NCBI GenBank assembly: GCA_944739405.2 | Contig: OX123190.2 | Span: 84,511,086 to 84,575,085 of the forward strand | Length of the DNA stretch: 64,000 nt | Reading direction: 5' to 3' | DNA from: Euclidia mi | Lineage: Eukaryota; Arthropoda; Insecta; Lepidoptera; Erebidae | Part shown: piece by piece, positions 1 to 10,082 of the stretch | Layout: every line of letters begins with the position of its first letter | Numbering within the stretch: position 1 is the first letter of the stretch | Made by a program: the position numbers and the translations under genes | The notes under the pieces: generated by a model | Databases searched by the model: none | Told to the model about the DNA's origin: nothing | The model's input: only the letters and a program-made list of their open reading frames with translations

Positions 1-362
1 AATTTCTTTTATTCCATATTTTTTCTATTCAAGATGAGTTCTTAGGAGACAAGAAAGAAGAAGGAAAAAAAAACAAAAGATGATTAAATAAAGAAAGCGT
101 TTTGTGATATTAGTGAGAAGAAGAAATCGATAAGACAAATATGTACATAATTATGTAAAAATTATGCTATTCCGAAGACCACAATATTGGACAAAATGTA
201 TCGTTATTTTTTTATCTTTGATTTTAAGTTACATCGATGTTAAGAACAATAAATAGTTATTTATAGTTTCTATAAAGTGATTTAATAATGATAATAATGT
301 AGATTTTTTATAACTTTCATCTTAAATGTAGAAATTGTTAAATGCCAATCTTTCTTTAGATT
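1..362. other. AT-rich stretch, no gene seen
   Basis: AT-rich sequence with no coding frame, RNA gene or repeat that I can recognise. Confidence 0.5.
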
Positions 363-416
363 GTCTTAACAATATCACCCTTATATGAGGGATTATAAGG
401 TTGATATTGTTAAGAC
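363..416. repeat. Imperfect hairpin, 23-bp arms
   Basis: The arms at 363-385 and 394-416 are inverted copies matching at 22 of 23 positions, separated by an 8-base loop. Just downstream, a GGACGC(G/A)AACTGG-like motif recurs four times, at about 425, 447, 468 and 655. Together these suggest the remains of a small foldback or MITE-like element between about 360 and 680, but I could not find matching outer ends or a target duplication. Confidence 0.5.
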
Positions 417-679
417 TAAGCTGGTGGACGCGAACTGGTCCACAGGTGGACGCAATTTGGATTTTTTGGACGCAAACTGGGTAAAATGCCATATTTTGAA
501 GTTTGTCTATTTAAAAAAAAAACACAAGTTTCGAACAAAACTGAAAGTTATTATTAAAATAGACTATATAATGAACACATTACATAAATTTTTCATTGAA
601 TAAATTAACTGGAACATTTTTATTTTCTCCTTCAAACTTGCCAACTGCACTAAATGGACGCGAACAGGCGAAATGATCC

Positions 680-880
680 TACTATGGGTACTAGACCATG
701 GATAAACATACATATGTATATGTACCTATACTATTTTTTGTAAATACATACATATTATACATAGACCAAGACAAACATCCATCATGTCCACGCACACAAA
801 TGTTTGACTTGAGCGGGTTTCGAACCCGCGACCTTCGGCGGGGCAGTGGCTTACACTCCCGCTGCGCCAACCGGTCGTCA
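680..880 (-). repeat. SINE-3 copy (tRNA-derived SINE)
   Basis: Read on the minus strand this starts with a tRNA-like head: A box TTGGCGCAGCGG and B box GGGTTCGAA at about 815-875. A body follows (AAATGTTTGTGTGCGTGGACA...), then a TATGTATGTATTTAC-type AT-rich part and the tail TCTAGTACCCATAGTA. The same organisation is seen at 37069, 50778 and 51706. Transcription by RNA polymerase III from the internal boxes is known for such SINEs and inferred here. Confidence 0.8.
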
Positions 881-1457
881 ACAAATAAATAAATTATTCA
901 TAACACAAATCGCAAACATAGACACTATCTCACCGGTAGTTCACCTTTACAAAACGTCGCATATAAACAAAACTAAAAACAATAACATATTTTATCTAAT
1001 CTGGTTTTTATCTCGCGTACCAAATAATATAGACGTTACGTATATATATGTATATTATGACGTATAGATAATCACTTCAAAACATGTTAGTCAGCGACTT
1101 TCTTATGTGACCGACATATCACAACAAAAAACGAGTGTGGGTATTATTTTCAAACGTACCTACTGCTTTCACTTTGCCAATTCAAAAGGACTTGAGAAAG
1201 GCGAATATCTCGTTTTTATCTGTTTGTATCTGTCCTTGAAGCGTATGTATGATAGTGCGCGAAAATAACGCGAAGTATGCTTTAGCGCTGTTTAATCTTG
1301 ACGATGCAATATCTCCATGCATAATCTGTGGATCTTGATCGAAGCCTCTGTCAAATGACGTCACAGTCCACGATTCACAAAAATATTTTTTGAAAAAAAA
1401 AACTGTAATATAAAATCCCCCTTTGTAGTTATTTCAGCGTGAGAATGATGAAATCAT
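881..1457. other. Unassigned AT-rich stretch
   Basis: No gene, RNA or repeat family recognised. The short open frames lack coding character. Confidence 0.4.
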
Positions 1458-1467
1458 GAGAGATTTT

Positions 1468-1734
1468 TTTTATATTTTATTTTATAGACACACCTGTATC
1501 CCCGAAGGGGTAGGCAGAGGTGTAATATTACACCCACATTTCGCCAGGAATTATTAGGTTCCACGTAATAGGGGGCGAGCCTATTGCCGTACCGAGCACA
1601 TTACCAGACTCCGTGCTGCTATTGAGAATTTCCTAACGGAAAACCCAATAACGCTTTGCCCGACTCGGGAATCGAACCCGAGACCTCCCGATCCCACGCG
1701 CACATTTATGCCGCGAGACCAGTGGCAGTCTTCA
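1468..1734 (-). repeat. SINE-1 copy (tRNA-derived) with 10-bp TSD
   Basis: On the minus strand it begins with a tRNA-like head (B box GGGTTCGATTCCCGAG), runs through a body with GGCAATAGGCTCGCC and CCTATTACGTGG, and ends with CTGCCTACCCCTTCGGGGAT plus ACAGGTGTGTCTAT and an A/T-rich tail. It is flanked by the direct repeat GAGAGATTTT (1458-1467 and 1735-1744), a target-site duplication expected from target-primed reverse transcription. Other copies lie at 15929, 33978 and 56979. Confidence 0.85.
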
Positions 1735-1979
1735 GAGAGATTTTCTGACGACTTTATGGCGAATTTTCTAGGTTCGTTTTCAAGTGTCATTTAAAAGTAA
1801 CCAGATAGATCAACATTTCCAGATAAGTAATCGAAACAATTCGATAGTAAATAGCTATCCTTGGATTCTGCATTTGTCATACATCTAGAACATATCTGAA
1901 TTTAGTAATCCAAAAGCATAAATGTAGCTACTAACTAACGGCCGGTGGCAATCATCGATTTATGCATATTGTCAAATAT

Positions 1980-2207
1980 GTGCATAGGGTTCCCACCAAG
2001 AACTTAGGGTCCCAAGCCAACCTCACCTGCAAGTGATGCACCTGCCGATCAACGGACGAGGCTCTGGCAAACAAAATATCCCGATAAGCGGCAATAGGCT
2101 CGCTACCTATTACGTGGGATCAAAACACTAGCGAAAAGTGGGCGTTTAATATGCCTCTGCCTACCCCTTTGCTGAGACAGGCGTGAGTCTATGTATGTAT
2201 GTATGTA
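1980..2207 (+). repeat. SINE-2 copy, full length
   Basis: The head starts GTGCATAGGGTTCCCACCAA and shows no convincing tRNA boxes. It is followed by GGCAATAGGCTCGC...CCTATTACGTGGGATC, the CTGCCTACCCCTTTG...CAGGCGTGAGTCTATG tail and a (TATG)n run. The 3' part is shared with SINE-1 and with the LINE end at 55395-55455. The other copies are at 3331, 7062 and 59723. The head might be LINE-derived rather than RNA-gene-derived. Confidence 0.75.
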
Positions 2208-2352
2208 CCTATCTCTAGTAGCCAAATTCATGGATAGATCGAATATTGAAACCGACTGTTACACTGTGTATCCGCATGTGTATATCGGTTGAGAGGCGTC
2301 CAAAATACGCGAGTTATCTGACTCTGTCTGGCACCAGCCTTGTGTCATCTTA

Positions 2353-2563
2353 TCTTATACTAATATATAAAGCTGAAGAGTTTGTTTGTTTGGTTGAACG
2401 CGCTAAACTTAGGAACTACTAGTCCGATTTGAAAAATTCTTTCAGTGTTAGATAGCCCATTTATCGAGGAAGGCTATAGGCTATATAACGTCGCACTATG
2501 AGCGACGGGAGCGGAGCAGTAGCCTTAAATAACGCGGGTGTAACCGCGGGCATTCTCTGCTAG
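2353..2563 (+). mobile_element. Hel-1, short non-autonomous Helitron
   Basis: It starts TCTTATACTAATATATAAAG directly after an A and ends GGGCATTCTCTGCTAG, the TC...CTAG ends typical of Helitrons. The interior (TTTGTTTGTTTGG, ATAGCCCATTTATCGAGGAA, GGAGCGGAGCAGTA, GGGTGTAACCGCGGGC) matches a second, inverted copy at about 31542-31745. The base after CTAG is A rather than the usual T, so the exact 3' end is less certain. No coding capacity. Confidence 0.65.
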
Positions 2564-2997
2564 ACTATACAAACCGCCGGCAGATATCTGAACTACTCCG
2601 AGGTTACTTTACATAGTAACTCACGTCAAATGAGCAATGAACCACGTGTATAACCTAACAGTTTGATTGGCGCGAGGTCAGTGGTAAACAATCGAGGAGC
2701 ATTGTAACAATTATATGGATCGAGCTGCGCGGCCCCACACGCGAAGGCTGAGAGATACGACTAGCGACCCAAACAAATACAAGTATTGTGGAACTTGAAA
2801 CTGAAGCATTGCTATACATTTAAATATTTCATTTAAAATTATTATCAGTTAATAAAAATGTTTCCAAAAGAAGACTTCAGTTTCATTCCTCGAACTTGAA
2901 GGGGACCAACAAGTTTCTTGCAAACAGAAAAATAAATTTCTGGATCGGCTAATAAATTCATAAATAAATACAAGCGAATTGAGGCCTCCTGTCTCAG

Positions 2998-3221
2998 TCC
3001 GTGTGGCGACGGATTAAGAATACTGAATGTCACCACCCCATATCATCCCGTAAGAGCCGACAGAGAGAGCATACTATGCAGAGAACAGCACTGTAAGAGA
3101 AGGAAAACTTGATACAAACCCTATGCCAACCCGTTTGGCCAGCGTGGTATAGTAGGCCAATTCCTCCTTTCAAAGGAAAGGCTTAGTCCAGCAGTGGACT
3201 GTTAAAGGCTGATTATGATGA
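2998..3221 (+). repeat. SINE-4 copy
   Basis: It begins TCCGTGTGGCGACGGATTAA and ends CAGCAGTGGACTGTTAAAGG followed by CTGATTATGATG. The flanks GAGGCCTCCTGT and GAGACCTCCTCCTGT look like a degraded target duplication. Family traits are given under the 41762 copy. Confidence 0.75.
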
Positions 3222-3330
3222 GACCTCCTCCTGTTTTTTGAAAAGTCGGTTGGAAAGGTAACTACTGCATTAGGAATAAATCATGTATTGTAAAGGACGG
3301 ACATTCAAGCAACGAACACAAAGAACACAT

Positions 3331-3749
3331 ACATACATACACTCACGCCTGTTTCCCCGAAGGGGTAGGCAGAGGCATATTAAACGCCCACTTTTCGCCA
3401 GTGTTTTGATCCCACGTAATAGGTGGCGAGCCTATTGCCGCTTATCGGGATACTAGTCGACGCCAGCGGCTTCGCACGCACATATTTTCGAATTTCTCGT
3501 TTTGCCCGATCCCGTGGGAATTTCGGGAAATCCCGTCTTAGTGCGCCCCTACGGTCCCCAAGGAACATACATGCTAGATTTCATCTTCCTGCGCCCAATA
3601 GTTTCGGCTGTAGCTTGTCTGTCAGTCAGTCAGTAACGCAAGGATTTTATATATTAAGATTTTGTTTGCCAGAGCCTCGTCCGTTGATCGGCAGGTGCAC
3701 CACTTGCAGGTGAGGTTGGCTTGGGACCCTAAATTCTTGGTGGGAACAC
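3331..3749 (-). repeat. SINE-2 copy split by a Helitron
   Basis: A minus-strand SINE-2 lies in two parts, 3331-3452 (tail half) and 3660-3749 (head half). Hel-2 sits between them at 3453-3659. Joining the parts gives the same GGGATATTTTGTTTGCC seen uninterrupted at about 7191-7207, so this is a clean insertion. Confidence 0.85.
3453..3659 (-). mobile_element. Hel-2 Helitron inside SINE-2
   Basis: On the minus strand it starts TCTTAATATATAAAATCCTT, contains GTTACTGACTGACTGACAGAC and the CCCAATAGTTTCGGCTGTAG segment (as read on plus), and ends CGTCGACTAG. The host SINE-2 is interrupted exactly between A and T with no target duplication. This is the known hallmark of Helitron insertion, and it is confirmed here by the empty site at 7191-7207. 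Confidence 0.85.
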
Positions 3750-4084
3750 CCAGGCTCGAAATATCAATATGATGTGGATCACAGAAATTGTCCCTAGAAG
3801 GGATCGAACCCACAATAATCAACGCAGAGCTTGCCGCTGAAACCACTACAACAACCGTGCAGTCATTGTGTAACTTGATATTCAATCATAAAAACAATTA
3901 AACATATAAATAACGATTAAATGACTTAGTTATCTTTTGCAACTGCGTCTGATTTAAACTATTATTTTGAACAGCACAGAATAAATCATGATTGTAGTTG
4001 GATGTGTGCGGCATTTTAATAAAAACGCAATATCCTGATTATTATAATCGTCAATTATACATATAAACGTTCCTCTTGAATCAT
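3750..4084. other. Unassigned stretch
   Basis: No gene or known repeat recognised. The short frame across 3622-3885 reads through SINE-2 and is not a gene. Confidence 0.4.
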
Positions 4085-4198
4085 TCTATCTATTGTAAAA
4101 AACGCATTAAAATCCGTTGCGTAGTTTTTAAGATTGAAGCATACATAGGGACAGACAGACAGAAGACAGACTTTATTTTTACTTTGTAGTGATACAAA
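4085..4198 (+). repeat. Probable interspersed-repeat fragment with ACAG run
   Basis: The sequence AAAATCCGTTGCGTAGTTTT followed by AAGATTGAAGCATACATAGG, an ACAGACAGACAG run and ACTTTATTTTTACTTTGTAG resembles a widespread lepidopteran repeat known to me by pattern. No second copy lies in this window, so the call is tentative. Confidence 0.4.
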
Positions 4199-5859
4199 CA
4201 AAGTTTTCAAATGAAAACCCAGCAAATTATATTATTGTAATTAATATGCATTGAGCCTTTTAGTAATATGGTGTTATTTACAGTCGGTGTAGATTTCTCC
4301 TCAATTTAAATAATCGTTAAGGTTTCTCCTTATAAATATGGTTAGTTGTTGTTAATTATACAGATAATAATGTTATTTAAATCGTTTCCCTTTTGTTTAC
4401 ATAATACGTGTGGAAATTCTGTAGCCATGTATAAAGTAGGTATATTTATGTTATATGATGTGAGAGAGCGATATTGGAAATGGAAACATCATTTCTAGAA
4501 TTTGCTTGAAGTATACATATATCTATTGAAGCTTCAATCATCATCTATCTTGCTAACATGTGACATCACACATCAATATTATTTATTAGATATATGTATG
4601 TTTTTATTTGACGTATTAAATAGAGAATAATATAAAAAATGACAACATTCGCTAGTTTGTCTAAATAACTGTAATCATAAGTCTATCGCTGTAGCGGGTG
4701 TAATATATATAAATGAGTACATTTGACGAGCTCTTGTAACGTTAACCACTCGTGTCGGGCTGCAGTGATCGATTTGAGCATTTTGAGCACATCTATAATG
4801 CACAACTACTGCACTTAATACTCTTTCTCTTACGCCGATAGGCTGAATAGCGCATTTACCAGTGCATTTTATTTATAAACGCAATGAGAAAAATAAAACG
4901 CGCATATACATAAATATTTAAATATAGAACATCAGAATATTCGCGCCAAATTTTACGACCGCTGACGTTTGTGACAAATAGAGATATAGTAATAATAGTA
5001 CGACTACATTGTATGAAGAGCGGAGGAAAAAGGAACTAAGATAGATCGCTAGTATTTATTAGTTTTCGAAGTAGATAGTGGCGCCCCTTGCAACTGTGCA
5101 CTTGTGCAGTAAAATTCTCACACCAAAATTATGCTCCCAGTAGGCCATTATTTATGAAATGTTAATGTTGGTGAAGTAATTATATATGAAGTTGTACTGA
5201 TCGAAGCATTAGCTAACTATCTTGTAACAACTACAACAACGTTGTCTTTGAAAAAGTCACTCCGTCTATAGCACGGTGAAAACGGTTTGAAATAACTGCA
5301 ACAACCATAATATGATTATTTCGATCTTCTTCAATCTGTTTTAGGGATCAACATTAGTTAAACATATTTCATGTGTACGTCGTCGAAAATTCTATTATAG
5401 TAATTGTATGGTAAGCCCACCAATTCGGCCCTCTATCGGATATTGATGTAACTGCAAGCAGTATCTTTTGTGTAGGGTGGGAACAGTTTCTGTTTGCGCT
5501 AATAATAGTATGAGGAGTGATGTAACGAAATAATTATAGGCGTAGGTGTGTTGGTAGAACACCTGTGCAGTGTGCACAGTCATACGATGCAAAGGTAGCA
5601 GTGACGCGGCATGGGAATACTTGTAGCGCATTATTCTCAGCAACTGCCTTACATATTTGTTTCCTTTAAATGGATATCAAATATCTCCATAAATATTATA
5701 ATACATAAATTCTGCGAATACACTATTTACCGATTTCTGATTTAATTAAATTCTATACTTAAATTATTTATCGGGCGATATATCGAATGCCGCAGTTTTG
5801 AGGTGCGGATATTTTAGCATCGTTGCAAAAGCAACTGAAGTATTTGCGCGTATATTATA
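4199..5859. other. Gene-less stretch
   Basis: AT-rich, with no recognisable coding exon, RNA gene or repeat copy. The 82-codon frame at 5395-5643 has no motif I can name. Confidence 0.4.
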
Positions 5860-6062
5860 CTAGAGGACGCCAGCAGCTACGCCAGCATTTTTTTTTAATT
5901 TACCCGTTTTGACTGATCCCATGGGAGTTTCGGGAAATCCCTTCTTAGTGCAGCCCTACGGTCCCCAAGGAACATACATGCCAAATTTCAGCTTCCTGCG
6001 CCCAATAGTTTCGGCTGTAGCGTGTCTGTCAGTCAGTAACGCAAGGATTTTATATATTAAGA
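5860..6062 (-). mobile_element. Hel-2 copy
   Basis: Minus-strand Helitron: 5' TCTTAATATATAAAATCCTT (ending at 6062) and 3' GCTGGCGTCCTCTAG (ending at 5860). It lies between A and T as in the 3453 and 52985 copies. Rep-B begins only five bases beyond its 5' end. Confidence 0.8.
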
Positions 6063-6066
6063 TTAC

Positions 6067-6123
6067 TTTTTAGGGTTCCGTACCTAAAAGGTAAAAATCG
6101 GAACCCTATTACTAAGCCTCCGC

Positions 6124-6191
<68 letters not shown>

Positions 6192-6632
6192 ACCAGGCTG
6201 TATCTCATAAACCGTGATAGCTAGAAAGCTGAAATTTTCACAAATTATGTATTTCGGTTGCCGCTATAACAACAAATACTAAAAATAAAAAAAATGAAAA
6301 TATTAAGGGGGGGTCCCATACAATAAACGTGTTTTTTTTTCGTATTTTTGCTCAAAATTACTAACGATAACAGGTAGACGCTTAAAATTTTCACGGAATA
6401 TGTAGTTGTATATTACCTTTAATAAATAAATAATTAAATTAAAAAAAGTAAATAATAAAGGGGGGCTCCCATACAACAAACGTAATTTTTAAGCAATTTG
6501 TTACTCGATCTTAATAAACAAGTAGAAACTTAAAAAATATTTAAGTATATATACAACAAACGTGATTTTCTTTTATAGATGATGGTACGGAACCCTTCGT
6601 GCGCGAGTCCGACTCGCACTTGGCCAATTTTT
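6067..6632 (+). repeat. Rep-B copy, carrying a (CTGT)n microsatellite
   Basis: It starts TTTTTAGGGTTCCGTACC, followed within 25 bases by an inverted GGAACCC. A (CTGT)n tract at about 6123-6191 and a body with ACCAGGCTGTATCTCATAAA follow. It ends GGTACGGAACCCTTCGTGCG and CGAGTCCGACTCGCACTTGG. The two ends share inverted GGGTTCCGTACC/GGTACGGAACCC, so a DNA-transposon origin is possible, but I cannot assign a superfamily. A near-identical copy is at 7660. Confidence 0.75.
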
Positions 6633-7061
6633 AATCCATTTGCCTAGTTCTAAACGTAGGCAATTTTGTGCCAGGTAAGCAGCGTTTTATTCAAGATCCA
6701 GAAAAAATACGTCTGTTTTTACAATTTGTCCTGAGTCAGTTCTCTCAAAGTTTGCGAAACAGGAGACGTTCGTAACGGGTTCTGCCATTAAAAACCGATC
6801 CAGTAAGTATGAATGGTCTCGTAAACAGTAAACAGGTATTGATCTTGAAAGCTAAACGACTGGCAAGGTTGTTGTGATCATCTGTGCTCTAATTATAGTC
6901 GTCTTGAAATAGAGTGCGTTGGCGATTTCCTGCCATCGCACTGAATTGATTGCGCTCTAACAACTCGACGTATTTGCGAGACATGCTTACTACATGATTT
7001 ATACATCGCTATTCGATTTTATCTGTTGATTTAAGTTTATGAGACCACAATCATAATAATC
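6633..7061. other. Unassigned stretch
   Basis: No gene, RNA or repeat recognised. Confidence 0.35.
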
Positions 7062-7285
7062 ACATACATACATAGACTCACGCCTGTTTCCCCGAAGGGG
7101 TAGGCATAGGCATATTAAACGCCCACTTTTCGCCAGTGTTTTGATCCCACGTAATAGGTTGCGAGCCTATTGCCGCTTGTCGGGATATTTTGTTTGCCGT
7201 CGCCTCGTCGGTTGATCGGCAGGTGCACCACTTGCAGGTGAGGTTGGCTTGGGTCCCTAAGTTCTTGGTGGGAACCCTATGCACC
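7062..7285 (-). repeat. SINE-2 copy, uninterrupted
   Basis: Complete minus-strand SINE-2 from the (CATA)n tail to the TGCATAGGGTTCCCACCAAG head. It supplies the empty site for the Hel-2 insertion at 3453. The open 68-codon frame on this strand simply reads the SINE and ends in the shared tail (PSGKQA-stop). Confidence 0.8.
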
Positions 7286-7659
7286 TGACTGCCAAAACTC
7301 GTCTATTGTTGGACAATTGGACATAGGTACTCGTAATCATAAGAATATGTTCTTGATATAAAAAACAATTGAAACTTCTGTTTTAAGCTGAGTTAGGTCG
7401 ATGCTGTTCACAGAGAGAACAACATCTCAGCTTTTTACAAATATAGATTATTTTAAATGTGATTGCAATGTAATTTCATTTTCAACAGAAACTGTTCTCC
7501 CTTTGAAGGGCGAAGGCCTCTGTCAATTACGCCAAAATCCCTGGAAGGGCTCCAAAACAGCGAACGTTAAATTTGGCAAAATTATAGGATGCCTTTCATT
7601 AGTATTTGTGTGTATCAAACATTCTTTATAAAAGGTGGTGTATAACGTGTGGGGATTTC

Positions 7660-7711
7660 TTTTTAGGGTTCCGTACCTAAAAGGTAAAAAACGGAACCCT
7701 ATTACTAAGCC

Positions 7712-7760
<49 letters not shown>

Positions 7761-8203
7761 ACCAGGCTGTATCTCATAAACCATGATAGCTAGATAGCTG
7801 AAATTTTCACAAGTTATGTATTTCGGTTGCCGCTATAACAACAAATACTAAAAATAAAAAAAATAAAAAAATTAAGGGGGGGTCCCATACAAAAAACGTG
7901 TTTTTTTTCGTATATTTTGCTCAAAATTCCTAACTGTTACAGGTAGACGCCTTAATTTTTTACAGAATATGTAGTTGTATATTACCTTTCAAAATAAATA
8001 ATTAAATTAAAAATAAATTAATAATAAAGGGGGGCTCCCATACAACAAACGTAATTTTTAAGCAATTTGTTACTCGATCTTAATAAACAGGTAGAAACTT
8101 ATAAAGTATTTAAGTATACATACAACGAACGTGATTTTCTTTTATAGATGATGGTACGGAACCCTTTGTGCGCGAGTCCGACTCGCACTTGCCCAATTTT
8201 TTT
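7660..8203 (+). repeat. Rep-B copy 2
   Basis: Same structure as 6067-6632 with a shorter (CTGT)n tract at about 7718-7758. The microsatellite differs in length between the copies while the flanks are nearly the same, so the tract travels with the element. Confidence 0.75.
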
Positions 8204-9710
8204 CGAAATGCGTCACAGAACGTCTTTTTAAGTGGCTGGTTACTAAAGTCTGAGATTGTCGAGCTGTACGTACGGAGGCTTGGCGTAATATGTTAAAACT
8301 AAAACGTCCATGAAAGGATTATAGGTAACCATCTAACGGCACTCTCTACGTAGTTCTATAGTGGAGTAATATAATTACCTCAGAGCTTGGCTTCCTTATT
8401 ATCTATTATACAATAGGTAAGCACCCGAAAACGAACATTTAACGTCGTTTGCTTGACACAGCTGAGGTTTATGAAACGTTCATACAAAAATACTTATTAC
8501 GATGCGATATTGCAGAGTGAAATTTTTAAATAACTGAAATGGCGATCGTCTATTTGCAATGAAAGGTTAGCTTTGAAAGGTCGTCTCAAAATATCGCCGC
8601 CAAAAGGGATATTTGGAATTCAGATCACGTGTGGAAATATGAAAGCATACTATACTTAGGTACATACATAAAATTATACAAGCAATTAATTTATAACCAC
8701 GTGAATATGTTATTTTAGTAAGTAGGCGTTTTTGTAAAATTCACTTTGATCATACGATGGCATGAGCTTTTTATAAATTATTACAACTAACACGTGGGTT
8801 AGCCCAACAGGAAATTATATTTGACTGGAAAAGACAATGGTCATTATATTAAAAACCAAAGGATACAAAGATGAACATATTATACAGGTTGATTTGTAAT
8901 TGCTCGTATTCCCTTCGTAATTTCCTTTGTAATTGGTGGTTCTAGGGTCATAATGGAGTATTTTTACCCCCTACATTTGGGGGTAGAAAATGCACCAGTT
9001 GGGAATAAAACTGTTTTTAAGATTTTTTGAGCAAATTATATCCTGTATATAACACCATGCAAAATGCATCAAGTTCTCTGGTCATACTACTCTAACCATT
9101 TTGTACAGAAAAAACTGGAATTACGTAAAAGTAGAAACTTTAAGATAACATTCACACAAAGTCTTTCAAGGCAGCTATGACCTATATTTTAAATAAATTG
9201 TAATTATTTTTAAATACCCTTGCCTCCTTTATATCCTAAAAGTGCAAGGCATTTGGCAAACTTTTAGAAATTATATATTTTTCCTTGATCTCGTTTATAC
9301 AAAATTTTCTTAAACGTTGTTGCGACCGACGTCGTGTGTTCAAGTCGATCGCAATTATGTCATTTTGCCATATAAGGAGTTCATGAGTTAATTACAACAT
9401 GGCAACACGTTACGACACTGCAACAATGGAACTACGTCTAATCTCAGATAAAAAAAATATTCTTTTATCGGTAATGGACTGAACACCGCAAAAGCAAAAC
9501 AATCAAATTATAAGCATAGTGAAAAAGTCTATCTTAATTTTAATAATAATTGTATGATGGTTATTGTTCCATATTCGTATTTCAAGTTTAGAGGGGTATT
9601 TGACTCTCCATGTACCTAATTTGACTTCACGAAAGTCCACCTTTACGATGTATTATAATGATTTTCTTTTTCTTATAAAAATTTGCCTCCTTTGTATAAG
9701 TATATATTAG
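8204..9710. other. Gene-less stretch
   Basis: AT-rich with no coding, RNA or repeat feature that I can support. Confidence 0.4.
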
Positions 9711-10082
9711 ACTAGCTGTTTCCCGCGATTTCACCCGAGTCCTGAGGGAACTACTTCGCGTAGCCGGTTAATTCATAGCCTAAGTTAGAATAGAATAGAA
9801 TATAATGTTTATTTGCAAGACACATGGTTACAGGTAGTTGTTTCAAAATCATATTATAGTACAGCAGTTACTCCTTGGTACACCAGCTATCCGCCAGTGA
9901 AGGTCTCGTCAAAATCGGTCCAGCCCTTCCAGAGATTGGCGGGAACAAACAGACAGACAGACAGACAGACAAAAATTGTAAAAAAAAATCGGTATATGTA
10001 ACGTGTATACATCCATATGCGTTTAGTAAATAGCGGTTATTTTAATATTACAAACAGACATTCCAATTTTATTTATATGTAC
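9711..10082 (+). repeat. Rep-C copy with nested insertion
   Basis: It shares with 24435-24725 the blocks TTTCACCC(G)AGTCCTGAGG, GGGAACTACTTCGCGTA, CAGCTATCCGCCAGTGAA, CGGTCCAGCCCTTCCAGAGA, an ACAGACAGACAG run, and a 3' part ending TATTACAAACAGACATTCCA. It is a typical lepidopteran interspersed repeat of class unknown to me. A 78-bp insertion at 9788-9865 interrupts it. Confidence 0.7.
9788..9865 (-). mobile_element. 5'-truncated LINE 3' end nested in Rep-C
   Basis: Present here but absent from the 24435 copy, where ATGTTACTCC is continuous. On the minus strand it contains CAAATAAAC, a polyadenylation-like signal, and ends in repeated TTCTA units. It is flanked by AGTTA (9783-9787 and 9866-9870). 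This fits a very short, 5'-truncated retrotransposon insertion. Confidence 0.6.

Noticed and set aside
7078..7284. Conserved small protein (RVPTKNLG...PSGKQA) recurring at 3622, 7078 and 59842
   Set aside because: The recurrence is explained by SINE-2 copies read in the same frame. Copies differ by stops, and the end is the shared retroposon tail.
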